From contig SKHV01000296.1 in the NCBI GenBank assembly GCA_007116765.1, forward strand, positions 1 through 39,947: DNA of 39,947 bases, written 5' to 3'. Origin of the DNA: Prolixibacteraceae bacterium (GTDB lineage Bacteria; Bacteroidota; Bacteroidia; Bacteroidales; Prolixibacteraceae). The notes under the pieces were generated by a model. The model did no database searches, was not told the DNA's origin, and worked only from the letters and a program-made list of their open reading frames with translations. Positions 1 to 9,559 of the stretch are shown piece by piece. Numbering within the stretch: position 1 is the stretch's first letter; each line of letters starts with the position of its first letter. The position numbers and the translations under genes were made by a program.

Positions 1-656
1 GCAAAAAAAATGCTTGCGTTGTAAAATTGGGGCAAAAGTGATAGTAGAATAACGTTATACAAAAGTTATGCTTCAACTCTAAATGATTACCTCACTTACA
101 ACTTTTTATAAAATAAATTTGGATATTTACCTCCCCCATTATTATATTTAACCAAATTTTTGATTAAGCAACCCTTATAAAACAACTAAAAACAAAACCA
201 ATTGCTTATGAACAAAAGCTTTTCGTATTAATCTCCGTGTACTTCCCGTGGTCGGATTGTCAATCGTTATCTGGTCATTTATGACCAATGACTTACTGAC
301 CAATCGTTAGAAACTACATAGCTTGCAGAGTTTACACAAGTAGAGTTCATCACCTAGAGAGGAGGAGTGAATAACACATGGTTTGTAGCTGTAAACAAGA
401 GCATTGCCGTTTACAGGTGCAGCATGCCCGTAAATATAAAAAAAGGCAACACAATCCGAAAACCAATAAAAATTCATTAATGAAATCAATAACGAAAACA
501 ATAATATACTTCTGACTGTCGTTATTAATATTTATTCTGACTAACTAAATGACAACAAGATAAAACGAATTGTTTTTCGTTATTTTATACTAATTCACTT
601 GATAAGTATATTTTACGTAAATGAAAATCCTTCTAAACCAGCCTTTTCCTATGCAC

Positions 657-3068
657 ATGAAAAAAACTATAATAATTTTAGTTTTAATCCTTTGTACAAT
701 TTATTGTTATGCCCAAAGCTTTACAATAAGCGGCTTTGTGAAGGATAGCAACTCGGGCGACTTATTGCCCAATGCGCACATTGTTAATAAAACCAATGGC
801 GAATGGGTAGTTGCGAACAACTACGGATATTTTGTTTTAAAAACTAAAGGCATCCCGGTTGAAATAAAAGTGTCTTTTGCAGGGTATAATGCATTGGAAA
901 AAATGCTTGAAATTAATTCCGACACGGTGGTGGTTTTTAACCTCACATCCGACAACCGTATTCCGGAAATTGTGGTGAGTGAAACAAAAACGACAAGCAA
1001 AAAGGAAATAGGACATACAAGGCTAACTGGCAAAGAGATTGAACAAATACCATCGATATTGGGCGAAAAAGACATGTTAAAAGCTATACAACTAATGCCG
1101 GGAATAAAAATGGGACGTGAAGGCAGCTCAGGTTTATATGTTAGGGGCGGAACACCCGGCCAAAACCTGATTCTGCTCGACGATGTTCCTGTATATAACG
1201 CCAATCATTTATTTGGTTTCTTTTCGGTTTTTACCCCCGAAGCAATAAAAACCATTGACGTGTACAAGGGGGCATTTCCCGCCCGTTACGGGGGGCGCAT
1301 TGCATCGGTGCTTGATGTGCGCATGCGCGAAGGGAATTTATACAATACAAAACTGGATGTTACCGTGGGAAATATTTCATCAAAAATTGTATTCGAAACG
1401 CCTTTAATAAAGGAAAAAGCATCTTTGCTGTTGTCGGCACGCAGGACCTATCTAGATGTTTTCCTTTATCCCTTTACTTCACATACATCGTACGATGGAA
1501 AAACAAAAGATAGGTTTTCATATAATTTCCACGACTTGAACCTGAAAATATTTTGGGACATGGGCAATTGGGGCAAAATGTATTGGAGCAACTATACAGG
1601 GAGGGATATCATGAATTTTAAAGTTAAAAGCGATTTTACTCAAAATGTTATTGGTTTGGGAATACAGGGTTCAAAACAAGAGTCAATAAATAAGTACCAT
1701 TGGGGTAATTATACTTCATCGTTAAGATGGAACAAAGTTTTTTCAGATAAAATATTCATGAATACAACACTTGTTTTTTCAAACTATACCTATGTGCTTG
1801 ATTTTGAAGACGAGGTGCATTCTTACAAAGAAACTGAAAGCAAAGAAGAAATAAACTATAATAACACATCGGGAGTAAGAGACTGGGGAGCTAATGTTGA
1901 TTTTGACTATTTCATTTCCAACAACAATCAAATCTCTTTTGGTGTAAAAGCAGTACAACATGTTTATATTCCGGGAAGTGTTTTATTAAAATACACACAC
2001 AGCGATGGAGATAAATTTGAAGTGCAATCGGGTGATAATATAAATTCTTTTGAATTAAATTCTTACTTCGAGAACAAACTGACGCTATTCAAAAACTTAC
2101 AACTATTTGCCGGATTGCACCATTCCTTTTTTCAGGTAAGCGATACCAGTTTCAATTCATTTCAGCCGCGAGTTCGTTTATTATTGAATCATGGTGAGTG
2201 GGTTTTTAAAAGCTCTGGCGGATACATGGTACAGCCCGCCCACAACCTGGTTAATAGATCCACATCATTGGCTGTTGACATTTGGGTGCCTTCACACAAA
2301 AACGTGAAACCATCGTCTTCGCTTCAGTTCGATTTGGGCTTTAGCCGCTCAATAAACAATATTTTTGAAATGAGCCTTGAGGGCTATTGGCGTGCTATGA
2401 ACGATATTATTACTTATAAAAAAGGTGAGTCGTTTATAAGCATGCACGATCATTGGTCCGACAAGGTTACCTCAGGAAATGGCAAGTCGTATGGTGCCGA
2501 GCTTATGTTACGAAAAACTACTGGAAAAACCACCGGATGGGCAGGCTACACATGGTCGGTTAGCAATCAGCAGTTTGCAGAATTAAACAATGGTGAACCC
2601 TTTCCATCCGATTTCGACAGGCGTCACTATTTTACCATCACCATGAACCACAAGCTCTCAAAGCGCATCCATCTTTCAGGCAATTGGGTAGTGGCATCGG
2701 GCGAGCCCATAACCTTTTCAAGTACAGCATACGATGGCGATCCGTTTTACGGACAAGCACCACACAGTGTAGAATATTTTTATGTTTTTGAAAATAGCAG
2801 ACATGCTCCCGACCAAATAATATACTATGGTGGGGTTAACCAATATCGCCTGCCCGCCTATCATCGCCTTGATTTGGGCATCGATTTTATTAAAGAAAAA
2901 CAGAATGGAACACGCACATGGTCAATTTCACTATACAATGCTTATGCGCGAAACAACCCGTTTAGGCTCAGTATCGAAATGAATAAAGCAACCAGGAAAC
3001 TTGAATTGCTTAACACAACACCCTTCCGCTTCTTGCCATCAATTAGTTATCGGTATGTATTTAATTAA
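657..3068 (+). CDS. TonB-dependent receptor with N-terminal carboxypeptidase-regulatory-like domain
   Basis: Signal peptide MKKTIIILVLILCTIYCYAQ, then a CarboxypepD_reg-like domain (ISGFVKDSNSGDLLPNAHI), a plug-like segment (AIQLMPGIKMGREGSSGLYVRGGTPGQNLILLDDVPVYN) and a long beta-rich C-terminus. ORF opens at 621; the in-frame Met at 657 best fits the signal peptide. Confidence 0.93.
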   Translation: MKKTIIILVLILCTIYCYAQSFTISGFVKDSNSGDLLPNAHIVNKTNGEWVVANNYGYFVLKTKGIPVEIKVSFAGYNALEKMLEINSDTVVVFNLTSDNRIPEIVVSETKTTSKKEIGHTRLTGKEIEQIPSILGEKDMLKAIQLMPGIKMGREGSSGLYVRGGTPGQNLILLDDVPVYNANHLFGFFSVFTPEAIKTIDVYKGAFPARYGGRIASVLDVRMREGNLYNTKLDVTVGNISSKIVFETPLIKEKASLLLSARRTYLDVFLYPFTSHTSYDGKTKDRFSYNFHDLNLKIFWDMGNWGKMYWSNYTGRDIMNFKVKSDFTQNVIGLGIQGSKQESINKYHWGNYTSSLRWNKVFSDKIFMNTTLVFSNYTYVLDFEDEVHSYKETESKEEINYNNTSGVRDWGANVDFDYFISNNNQISFGVKAVQHVYIPGSVLLKYTHSDGDKFEVQSGDNINSFELNSYFENKLTLFKNLQLFAGLHHSFFQVSDTSFNSFQPRVRLLLNHGEWVFKSSGGYMVQPAHNLVNRSTSLAVDIWVPSHKNVKPSSSLQFDLGFSRSINNIFEMSLEGYWRAMNDIITYKKGESFISMHDHWSDKVTSGNGKSYGAELMLRKTTGKTTGWAGYTWSVSNQQFAELNNGEPFPSDFDRRHYFTITMNHKLSKRIHLSGNWVVASGEPITFSSTAYDGDPFYGQAPHSVEYFYVFENSRHAPDQIIYYGGVNQYRLPAYHRLDLGIDFIKEKQNGTRTWSISLYNAYARNNPFRLSIEMNKATRKLELLNTTPFRFLPSISYRYVFN

Positions 3069-3077
3069 CAAAACTCT

Positions 3078-4181
3078 ATGAAGAAAATTAGCTATATTTT
3101 AATTCTACTGTATACATGGGCTTGCGACAATGCAATATCATTCGATTTCCCTGAGAATGAAGCCATGGTTTATTGCAACTCACTCTTCTCTCCCGATGAA
3201 TACTGGCAGGCAACCATAGGTTATACTTATCCGTTCTCGGGTAACAGTTTCGATTCACGCATCGAAAATGCACTTGTTTTTGTGCTTGATGAAAACAACG
3301 ACACTATTCATTTGAAACACAACAAAAGAGGTGTTTACATTACTGAAAGCCATAAGCCTAAAGCAGGAATAGATTATCGTATAGTTGTAATAGTTGAAGG
3401 AGACACCATCGAAAGCGGAACAAGCAGAGTACCCATTGATGCCGAGTTTGAAATCATGGAATTAAATGAAAATCCCGGAAATATTCATTATGGCTTTCAT
3501 TCTCTAAGTGAAGTATATGAACTGAAATGTAGGCTCAATATCAATAAAAACGAGAAACAAGGCATACTTATCCGGCATTTATTATTTGACGACCATGATG
3601 GAAGGGGAATTTCATATTATACAATCAATGAAGATGTATTGAAAATGGTAAGCGACAGTACCGGAAACACCATTGCTTCCGACAAGCTTCGGATGTTGCA
3701 GAGCGACACAATATACAGTTATGAGAATTTCATGGAAATGCTTGTTCGGGTTGCCGGCAACTATTTGAATGAATCGTTAACGCATTACATTACCAGAGCA
3801 TCATACGCCGGTTCAACGGTCGATAGTAATGAAAATACAAGAAAACGTACCCATTGCTATTCTGGTGCTCCCCAATTTATTAATTTTCAAAATGAAGATT
3901 ATTCCTTGTTAGGAAACTTTCATTCTTCAACTGATTTTGAAATTTATGTTTGGGATTTTTTAAGCGGGGATTATTGGCTTGATGTAAAAAATTTGAGCCC
4001 TGAAGCATTTGCATACTATAATGATTTGATATTGCAGTATTCAAGCAGAATTGACCAACACAGTATTCAGCACCCGGTTTATTCAAACATTACCAACGGC
4101 ATAGGTATATTTGCAGGCTTTAAACAACAATTGATTTTGTACAAAGAAAATAACAGATGGCGTGGCACCATTGGTCGCTAA
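3078..4181 (+). CDS. DUF4249-family lipoprotein
   Basis: Lipoprotein-like N-terminus (ILILLYTWACDN) and DUF4249-style organisation; 9 bp downstream of the TonB receptor, a common pairing in Bacteroidota. Confidence 0.8.
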   Translation: MKKISYILILLYTWACDNAISFDFPENEAMVYCNSLFSPDEYWQATIGYTYPFSGNSFDSRIENALVFVLDENNDTIHLKHNKRGVYITESHKPKAGIDYRIVVIVEGDTIESGTSRVPIDAEFEIMELNENPGNIHYGFHSLSEVYELKCRLNINKNEKQGILIRHLLFDDHDGRGISYYTINEDVLKMVSDSTGNTIASDKLRMLQSDTIYSYENFMEMLVRVAGNYLNESLTHYITRASYAGSTVDSNENTRKRTHCYSGAPQFINFQNEDYSLLGNFHSSTDFEIYVWDFLSGDYWLDVKNLSPEAFAYYNDLILQYSSRIDQHSIQHPVYSNITNGIGIFAGFKQQLILYKENNRWRGTIGR

Positions 4182-4255
4182 GTCATCAAATGAATATCAG
4201 AAACTCCTCTCGATGAATGGATTTTCCTTTAGCCTTGAACCCGAAAAAATCTATA

Positions 4256-5932
4256 TTATCTCCTCAAATGTGCCTTCGCATCGCGGGCAGCCCTGAATTC
4301 ATTATCGGGTGTCCAGTTCGGGAAATCATCGTTATTGGCCAGTTCATTGCCAATGTGGTAAAATAGCCACAAATCCTGATGTATTCCATTGTAAGTCCAT
4401 AAATCGTGCACCACATCGCTGGGAGCATGATAACGCCCTGCATAATCATCTTGAACCATTTTGGCATACTCTTCATCTTTCCCAATATAGTCACTGCCTC
4501 CATTTGCATAAATCATGGGTACACCTTTCCGTGCCATATTAAAATGATCGGAGCGGTAATAGTAACCACGCTCCGGATAAGGATTTGGCTTCACTATTCT
4601 ATTTTGAGACTTTGCATGCCTGAAGAGGTAGTCGTCAAGTTCAGAAAAACCATAACCTACCGACACCACATCGTGGGTAGCTCCATAAACATTAAGGGCA
4701 TCCATATTAATTCCGGCTACTTTAGTTGCTATAGGGAACAATGGATTGTCGGAGTAATACCTTGAACCAAGTAAACCCGATTCCTCGGCAGTAAGGGCCA
4801 TAAATACCACCGAACGTTGCGGGGTTTCATTCTCCATAAACCTTTCGGCTATGGCAAACAAACCGGCTATTCCTGTAGCATTATCCACCGCACCGTTGTA
4901 AATGTCAACACCTGTTTCAGTTTCTACCATGCCTAAATGATCCCAATGCCCCATATAAACAACTGTCTCATCGGGGTATTTACTACCTTCTATATAAGCA
5001 ATTACATTATGGCATTCCGAAATATTGAAGCTATTATTGAACGATACCGACACATTCATATCTAATGGTATGGCTTCGAAATTTCTATCCGAAGCCGAGG
5101 CAATGGCCTCATCCATACTGACCCCGGCTGCATCGAAAAGCTTTTGAGCTGCATCAAGATGAATCCAGCCTTCAACAGGCAGCCTACCTTTGTTTCCATT
5201 CGCCACTACACCATATTGTGTACCCGACCATGAGTTGCGCACCACGGTCCACCCGTAGCTGGCCGGCTCAGTTTGATGAATAATAAGTGCTCCGGCAGCT
5301 CCCTGACGTGCAGCTTCTTCAAATTTATATGTCCAGCGCCCGTAATAAGTCATGGCTTTCCCGGTAAACATCGATTTATCTTCGGTAGCAAATCCCGGAT
5401 CGTTCACGAGTACCACCACGGTTTTGCCTTTCACATCAAGCCCCTCGTAATCGTTCCAGTCGTACTCAGGTGCAACTACGCCATATCCGGCAAAAACCAA
5501 CTCACTGTTTTCAAGGCCAAGCTGTTCTTCAAGACGGTAACTCCCCACCACCATCTCATCGAGATACTGGAAAGAAAAAGACTGATTATTTCCTTCAATA
5601 TGAAGTGGAGTAAAGTTTGAACCGGTAATCTCAACAAGTTCCACAGCTTGCAGATAAGAATCATTATTGGCTGGATTAAGTCCAATTTCAATAAACCTGT
5701 TTTTAATAAAATCGCGGGCTTTCACACCACCGGGTGATGCAGGAGCTCTACCCTCAAATTCATCTGAGGCCAAAATTTCTATATCACGTTCAATATTATC
5801 ACCAAAAGGTTCAATTACAGCATTTTTATCGGTGCAAGCTGCCAAAACTAAAAGAAAAACTACGGGTAAATATTTTATTTTTCTTAAGACACCTATTTTA
5901 TAAACTGCTTTCATATCTAAACTTTTATACAT
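4256..5932 (-). CDS. M28 family zinc metallopeptidase with PA-domain insert (lipoprotein)
   Basis: Lipobox-like VLLVLAACTD; YMGHWDHLG...GAVDNATGIAGL...LTAEESGLLGS metal-binding motifs typical of M28; PA-like segment before the catalytic domain. Confidence 0.9.
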   Translation of the reverse strand: MYKSLDMKAVYKIGVLRKIKYLPVVFLLVLAACTDKNAVIEPFGDNIERDIEILASDEFEGRAPASPGGVKARDFIKNRFIEIGLNPANNDSYLQAVELVEITGSNFTPLHIEGNNQSFSFQYLDEMVVGSYRLEEQLGLENSELVFAGYGVVAPEYDWNDYEGLDVKGKTVVVLVNDPGFATEDKSMFTGKAMTYYGRWTYKFEEAARQGAAGALIIHQTEPASYGWTVVRNSWSGTQYGVVANGNKGRLPVEGWIHLDAAQKLFDAAGVSMDEAIASASDRNFEAIPLDMNVSVSFNNSFNISECHNVIAYIEGSKYPDETVVYMGHWDHLGMVETETGVDIYNGAVDNATGIAGLFAIAERFMENETPQRSVVFMALTAEESGLLGSRYYSDNPLFPIATKVAGINMDALNVYGATHDVVSVGYGFSELDDYLFRHAKSQNRIVKPNPYPERGYYYRSDHFNMARKGVPMIYANGGSDYIGKDEEYAKMVQDDYAGRYHAPSDVVHDLWTYNGIHQDLWLFYHIGNELANNDDFPNWTPDNEFRAARDAKAHLRR

Positions 5933-6172
5933 TTATATGTTTGCAGTAAATATAAAAATATTGTCACAATAAATAAAATAAAGGATTACATAACGCTAGA
6001 ACCTTACTGTTTTTTTAAAATTAGAAAAGCAACAGCCAATAATTCACACACTTATATTTATAAAATCAATCATTGTTATCCGGTTGAAATTCCAAATCAA
6101 TTCAAAGCAGCACTTTACAGCTAAAAATATTAAAAATCAGCACATTTATATGCTCCAATAAATAAAAATGCT

Positions 6173-6180
6173 TACTTTTG
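6173..6180 (+). promoter_or_regulatory. Bacteroidota-type -7 box (TACTTTTG) upstream of rpsO
   Basis: Matches TAnnTTTG about 107 bp upstream of the rpsO start; no clear -33 TTTG seen. Confidence 0.45.
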
Positions 6181-6286
6181 CGGAAATTTGACTAATAGTC
6201 AGACTTTAATATTGCGCGGTTTCTATCGAAATCGAATGCTGCCGTGTAATTATCGAATAGTTTAACTTATTAAAATTGAAATTATT

Positions 6287-6556
6287 ATGTATTTACCTTC
6301 TGAAAAGAAAAAAGAATTCTTTGAAACTTATGGAAAAGGCGCAACCGATACCGGTTCAGCCGAAGGACAAATTGCACTATTCTCATTTCGTGTTGCTCAC
6401 TTAACCGAGCACTTGAAAAAGAACCGCAAGGACTATGGCACACAACGTGCCTTGATTAGCTTAGTAGGAAAAAGACGCCGTTTACTCGATTATTTAAAAG
6501 ACAGGGACATTGAGCGTTACCGTGCAATAATCAAAAAGCTTAACTTACGTAGATAA
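6287..6556 (+). CDS. rpsO: 30S ribosomal protein S15
   Basis: 89 aa with GSAEGQIALFSFRVAHLTEHLKKNRKDYGTQRALISLVGKRRRLLDYLK, the S15 signature; followed by pnp. Confidence 0.98.
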   Translation: MYLPSEKKKEFFETYGKGATDTGSAEGQIALFSFRVAHLTEHLKKNRKDYGTQRALISLVGKRRRLLDYLKDRDIERYRAIIKKLNLRR

Positions 6557-6564
6557 GAATAATA

Positions 6565-6610
6565 AAGGAAAGGCAGTTAATCAAAAATTGCCTTTCCTTG
6601 TTTATTTTTA
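6565..6610 (+). terminator. Rho-independent terminator after rpsO
   Basis: Perfect 11-bp arms AAGGAAAGGCA (6565-6575) / TGCCTTTCCTT (6589-6599) followed by a T-rich run. Confidence 0.8.
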
Positions 6611-6653
6611 GCCCCGCCCTATTTTTATTTCAGAATAAAATTGAACACACATT

Positions 6654-8960
6654 ATGATTAATGTAATTGAAAAAGTTATCGATCTGGGAGATGGAAGAAC
6701 CATTACCATCGAAACAGGAAAATTGGCAAAACAAGCAGATGGTGCCGTGGTTGTTAAATCGGGCGACACAATGTTACTTGCCACAGTAGTATCGGCTCAG
6801 GAGGCCAACGAGGGGGTTGATTTTATGCCCTTATCAGTAGATTACCGCGAAAAATTTTCGGCTGCCGGCCGTTTCCCGGGCGGGTTTCTAAAAAGGGAAG
6901 CACGTCCGTCAGACGATGAAATATTAGTTTCTCGCCTGATTGACCGCGCATTAAGACCACTATTCCCGGCCGATTATCATGCCGAAACTGCGGTTATGAT
7001 TACCCTGTACTCTTCGGACAAAGACGTGATGGCCGATTCACTAGCAGGCTTAGCGGCATCAGCTGCCATTGCAGTTTCTGATGTTCCATTTGAAGCTCCT
7101 ATTTCTGAAGTTCGTGTAGCACGTATCAACGGTAACATGGTGGTTAACCCATCGCAAAGCCAACTTAAAGAAGCAGACCTTGACATTATGGTTGCGGCAA
7201 CCTTCGACAATATTATGATGGTTGAAGGCGAAATGAATGAAATAAGCGAGCTTGAAATGCTTGATGCAATAAAATTTGCCCACGAAGCCATTAAAATTCA
7301 ATGTAAAGCACAAGAAGAACTTGCCACTGAAGTAGGCAAAACCAAACGTGAATACTGTCACGAAACAAACGATGAAGCACTCAAAGAAAAAGTGAAAGAG
7401 GCACTCTATAAGCCTTGTTACGAAATTGCCAAACTGCAACTAACCGACAAGAAAAAAAGGCTTGAAATGTTTCGTGAAATTCGCGATCAGTTTATCGAAA
7501 AATACAATGAGGAAAATGCAGAGAACGAGGAGATCAATCTCACTCAGCATGAAACACTTATTAAAAAATATTACCACGAGATTGAAGGCGAAGCAATGCG
7601 CCGCATGATACTTGACGAAGGCATACGCCTTGATGGACGTAAAACCGACGAGATTCGCCCAATTTGGGGTGAAGTTGACTATTTGCCGGGAGCACATGGC
7701 TCTGCCATTTTTACACGTGGCGAAACTCAAGCACTTGCCACAATTACCTTAGGCACAAAAATGGACGTAAAACGTATCGACAACGTAACCGTTCAGGGTG
7801 AAGAAAAATTCATGCTGCATTACAATTTCCCTCCATTCTGCGTGGGCGATTCAAAGACACCTCGTATGTTGGGACGCCGCGAAATTGGCCATGGCAACCT
7901 TGCATTCCGTGCTTTAAAAGGAATGATTCCTGACGATTTCCCATACGCTGTACGTATTGTCTCTGATATTCTTGAATCAAATGGTTCTTCGTCGATGGCA
8001 ACTGTTTGCTCAGGTACCATGTGCATGTACGATGCAGGTGTGAAAATGAAAAAACCGGTTTCAGGTATCGCTATGGGACTTATTGCCGACGGCGATAAAT
8101 TTGCTGTACTTTCGGATATTCTGGGCGATGAAGATCACCTGGGCGATATGGACTTCAAAGTTACAGGAACACGCGACGGTATTACCGCAACTCAAATGGA
8201 CATTAAGGTTGACGGACTTTCGTACGAAGTACTCGAACAAGCCCTCAACCAGGCAAAAGCCGGCAGATTGCACATACTCGATAAAATGGAAGAGGTAATT
8301 ACTGAACCTCGTCCCGAATTTAAAGAAAATGTACCACGTATTGAGGTAGTGATTATCCCCAAAGATATGATTGGTGCAATTATTGGACCCGGCGGAAAAA
8401 TTATTCAGAAAATGCAGGAAGAAACCGGAACCGTTATCGTGATTGAAGAAATTGACGATTATGGTGAAATCCAAATTGCAGGAACAAACAAGCAAGCAAT
8501 TATTAATGCAATGGCTCAAATAAAAGCCATTATCGCCGTTCCCGAAATTGGAGAAATTTATAAAGGAAAAGTTAAATCGATAGTTTCATTTGGTGCATTC
8601 ATTGAAATTATGCCAGGCAAAGATGCCCTGTTGCACATTTCTGAAATTGACTACGAACGCCACGAAACAGTGGACGAAGTACTTAAAGAAGGTGAAGAAG
8701 TTGAAGTTAAACTGATCGGCATTGACGAAAAGAGCGGCAAACTGAAACTTTCGCGCAAAGTGCTTTTACCTAAACCCGAAGGTTACGTTGAACCAGAACG
8801 CAAACCCCGTGGCGAAGGCGGCGACCGCAGGCGCGACGACCGTGGTGGTTTCGACCGCAGACGCGACGACCGCAGAGGTGACGATCGCAGAGGTGGTGGT
8901 GACCGCAGAAGCAGTGGTGACCGCGACAGAGGTGGAGACCGACGTAGTTTCAATCGTTAA
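6654..8960 (+). CDS. pnp: Polyribonucleotide nucleotidyltransferase (PNPase)
   Basis: RNase PH repeats ([30 protein letters not shown]), KH domain ([20 protein letters not shown]), S1 domain ([33 protein letters not shown]), R/G/D-rich C-terminal tail. Confidence 0.98.
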   Translation: MINVIEKVIDLGDGRTITIETGKLAKQADGAVVVKSGDTMLLATVVSAQEANEGVDFMPLSVDYREKFSAAGRFPGGFLKREARPSDDEILVSRLIDRALRPLFPADYHAETAVMITLYSSDKDVMADSLAGLAASAAIAVSDVPFEAPISEVRVARINGNMVVNPSQSQLKEADLDIMVAATFDNIMMVEGEMNEISELEMLDAIKFAHEAIKIQCKAQEELATEVGKTKREYCHETNDEALKEKVKEALYKPCYEIAKLQLTDKKKRLEMFREIRDQFIEKYNEENAENEEINLTQHETLIKKYYHEIEGEAMRRMILDEGIRLDGRKTDEIRPIWGEVDYLPGAHGSAIFTRGETQALATITLGTKMDVKRIDNVTVQGEEKFMLHYNFPPFCVGDSKTPRMLGRREIGHGNLAFRALKGMIPDDFPYAVRIVSDILESNGSSSMATVCSGTMCMYDAGVKMKKPVSGIAMGLIADGDKFAVLSDILGDEDHLGDMDFKVTGTRDGITATQMDIKVDGLSYEVLEQALNQAKAGRLHILDKMEEVITEPRPEFKENVPRIEVVIIPKDMIGAIIGPGGKIIQKMQEETGTVIVIEEIDDYGEIQIAGTNKQAIINAMAQIKAIIAVPEIGEIYKGKVKSIVSFGAFIEIMPGKDALLHISEIDYERHETVDEVLKEGEEVEVKLIGIDEKSGKLKLSRKVLLPKPEGYVEPERKPRGEGGDRRRDDRGGFDRRRDDRRGDDRRGGGDRRSSGDRDRGGDRRSFNR

Positions 8961-8975
8961 AAATAAATAAACATA

Positions 8976-9007
8976 AAAAAAGGGTGGCTCGTAAGTCACC
9001 CTTTTTT
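8976..9007 (+). terminator. Rho-independent terminator after pnp
   Basis: Hairpin AAAAAAGGGTG...CACCCTTTTTT (8976-8986 / 8997-9007). Confidence 0.8.
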
Positions 9008-9025
9008 AGCCACATACATAATTTC

Positions 9026-9499
9026 ATGAAAGTAGCCGATAAACTTCAGCGAATTGAAGAATTGACAGAAAATCTGTCACTCCCAAAATACAATTCACTC
9101 AAAATTAATTACCTGGCAAGGCTTATAACCGACACCGAACTGCATGTAAACCACTGTGAAACATGTAAGAAAAATGAAGTACTGCTCACTAACATGATTG
9201 AAGAAATTCCTCATTTGAACAACATTGAACATCGCCAGCCATACGAAAAAAGCTTTAACCAAATAAGAGCACATTTTCACAAAGCACATCACTATATCCC
9301 CATACACTATTATGCTTCGAGATACAGTATGGTTGGAATCATATTGGGTCTGCTGTTGGCCATATTGACATCATACCTGATCACAAAAACAATACATACC
9401 GACGCACTACTTATAGGCTCTATTGTAGGGCTCGCAATTGGATACCTTTGGGGTTCATATAAAGAAATACCCTACCGGAAAGCAAAAAAAATAATTTAA
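9026..9499 (+). CDS. Hypothetical protein with two C-terminal transmembrane helices
   Basis: Track ORF opens at 8984 inside the pnp terminator; ATG at 9026 (MKVADKLQRIEELTENL) is more plausible. Soluble part contains HCETCKK; hydrophobic segments MVGIILGLLLAILTSYLI and ALLIGSIVGLAIGYLWG. Confidence 0.75.
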   Translation: MKVADKLQRIEELTENLSLPKYNSLKINYLARLITDTELHVNHCETCKKNEVLLTNMIEEIPHLNNIEHRQPYEKSFNQIRAHFHKAHHYIPIHYYASRYSMVGIILGLLLAILTSYLITKTIHTDALLIGSIVGLAIGYLWGSYKEIPYRKAKKII

Positions 9500-9559
9500 G
9501 TAAAAGCTCTAAGTAAAATAATTGTATTTTTATCGCTGCACGACTTTAAAATCAATTAT

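Noticed and set aside
307-501. 64-aa minus-strand ORF in the upstream intergenic region
   Set aside because: Cys-rich, no domain, no promoter or convincing ribosome site; likely chance.
8788-8970. 60-aa plus-strand and 77-aa minus-strand Thr/Ala/Val-rich ORFs (8766..8999 minus)
   Set aside because: Alternate frames of the repetitive R/G/D-rich PNPase tail, not real genes.
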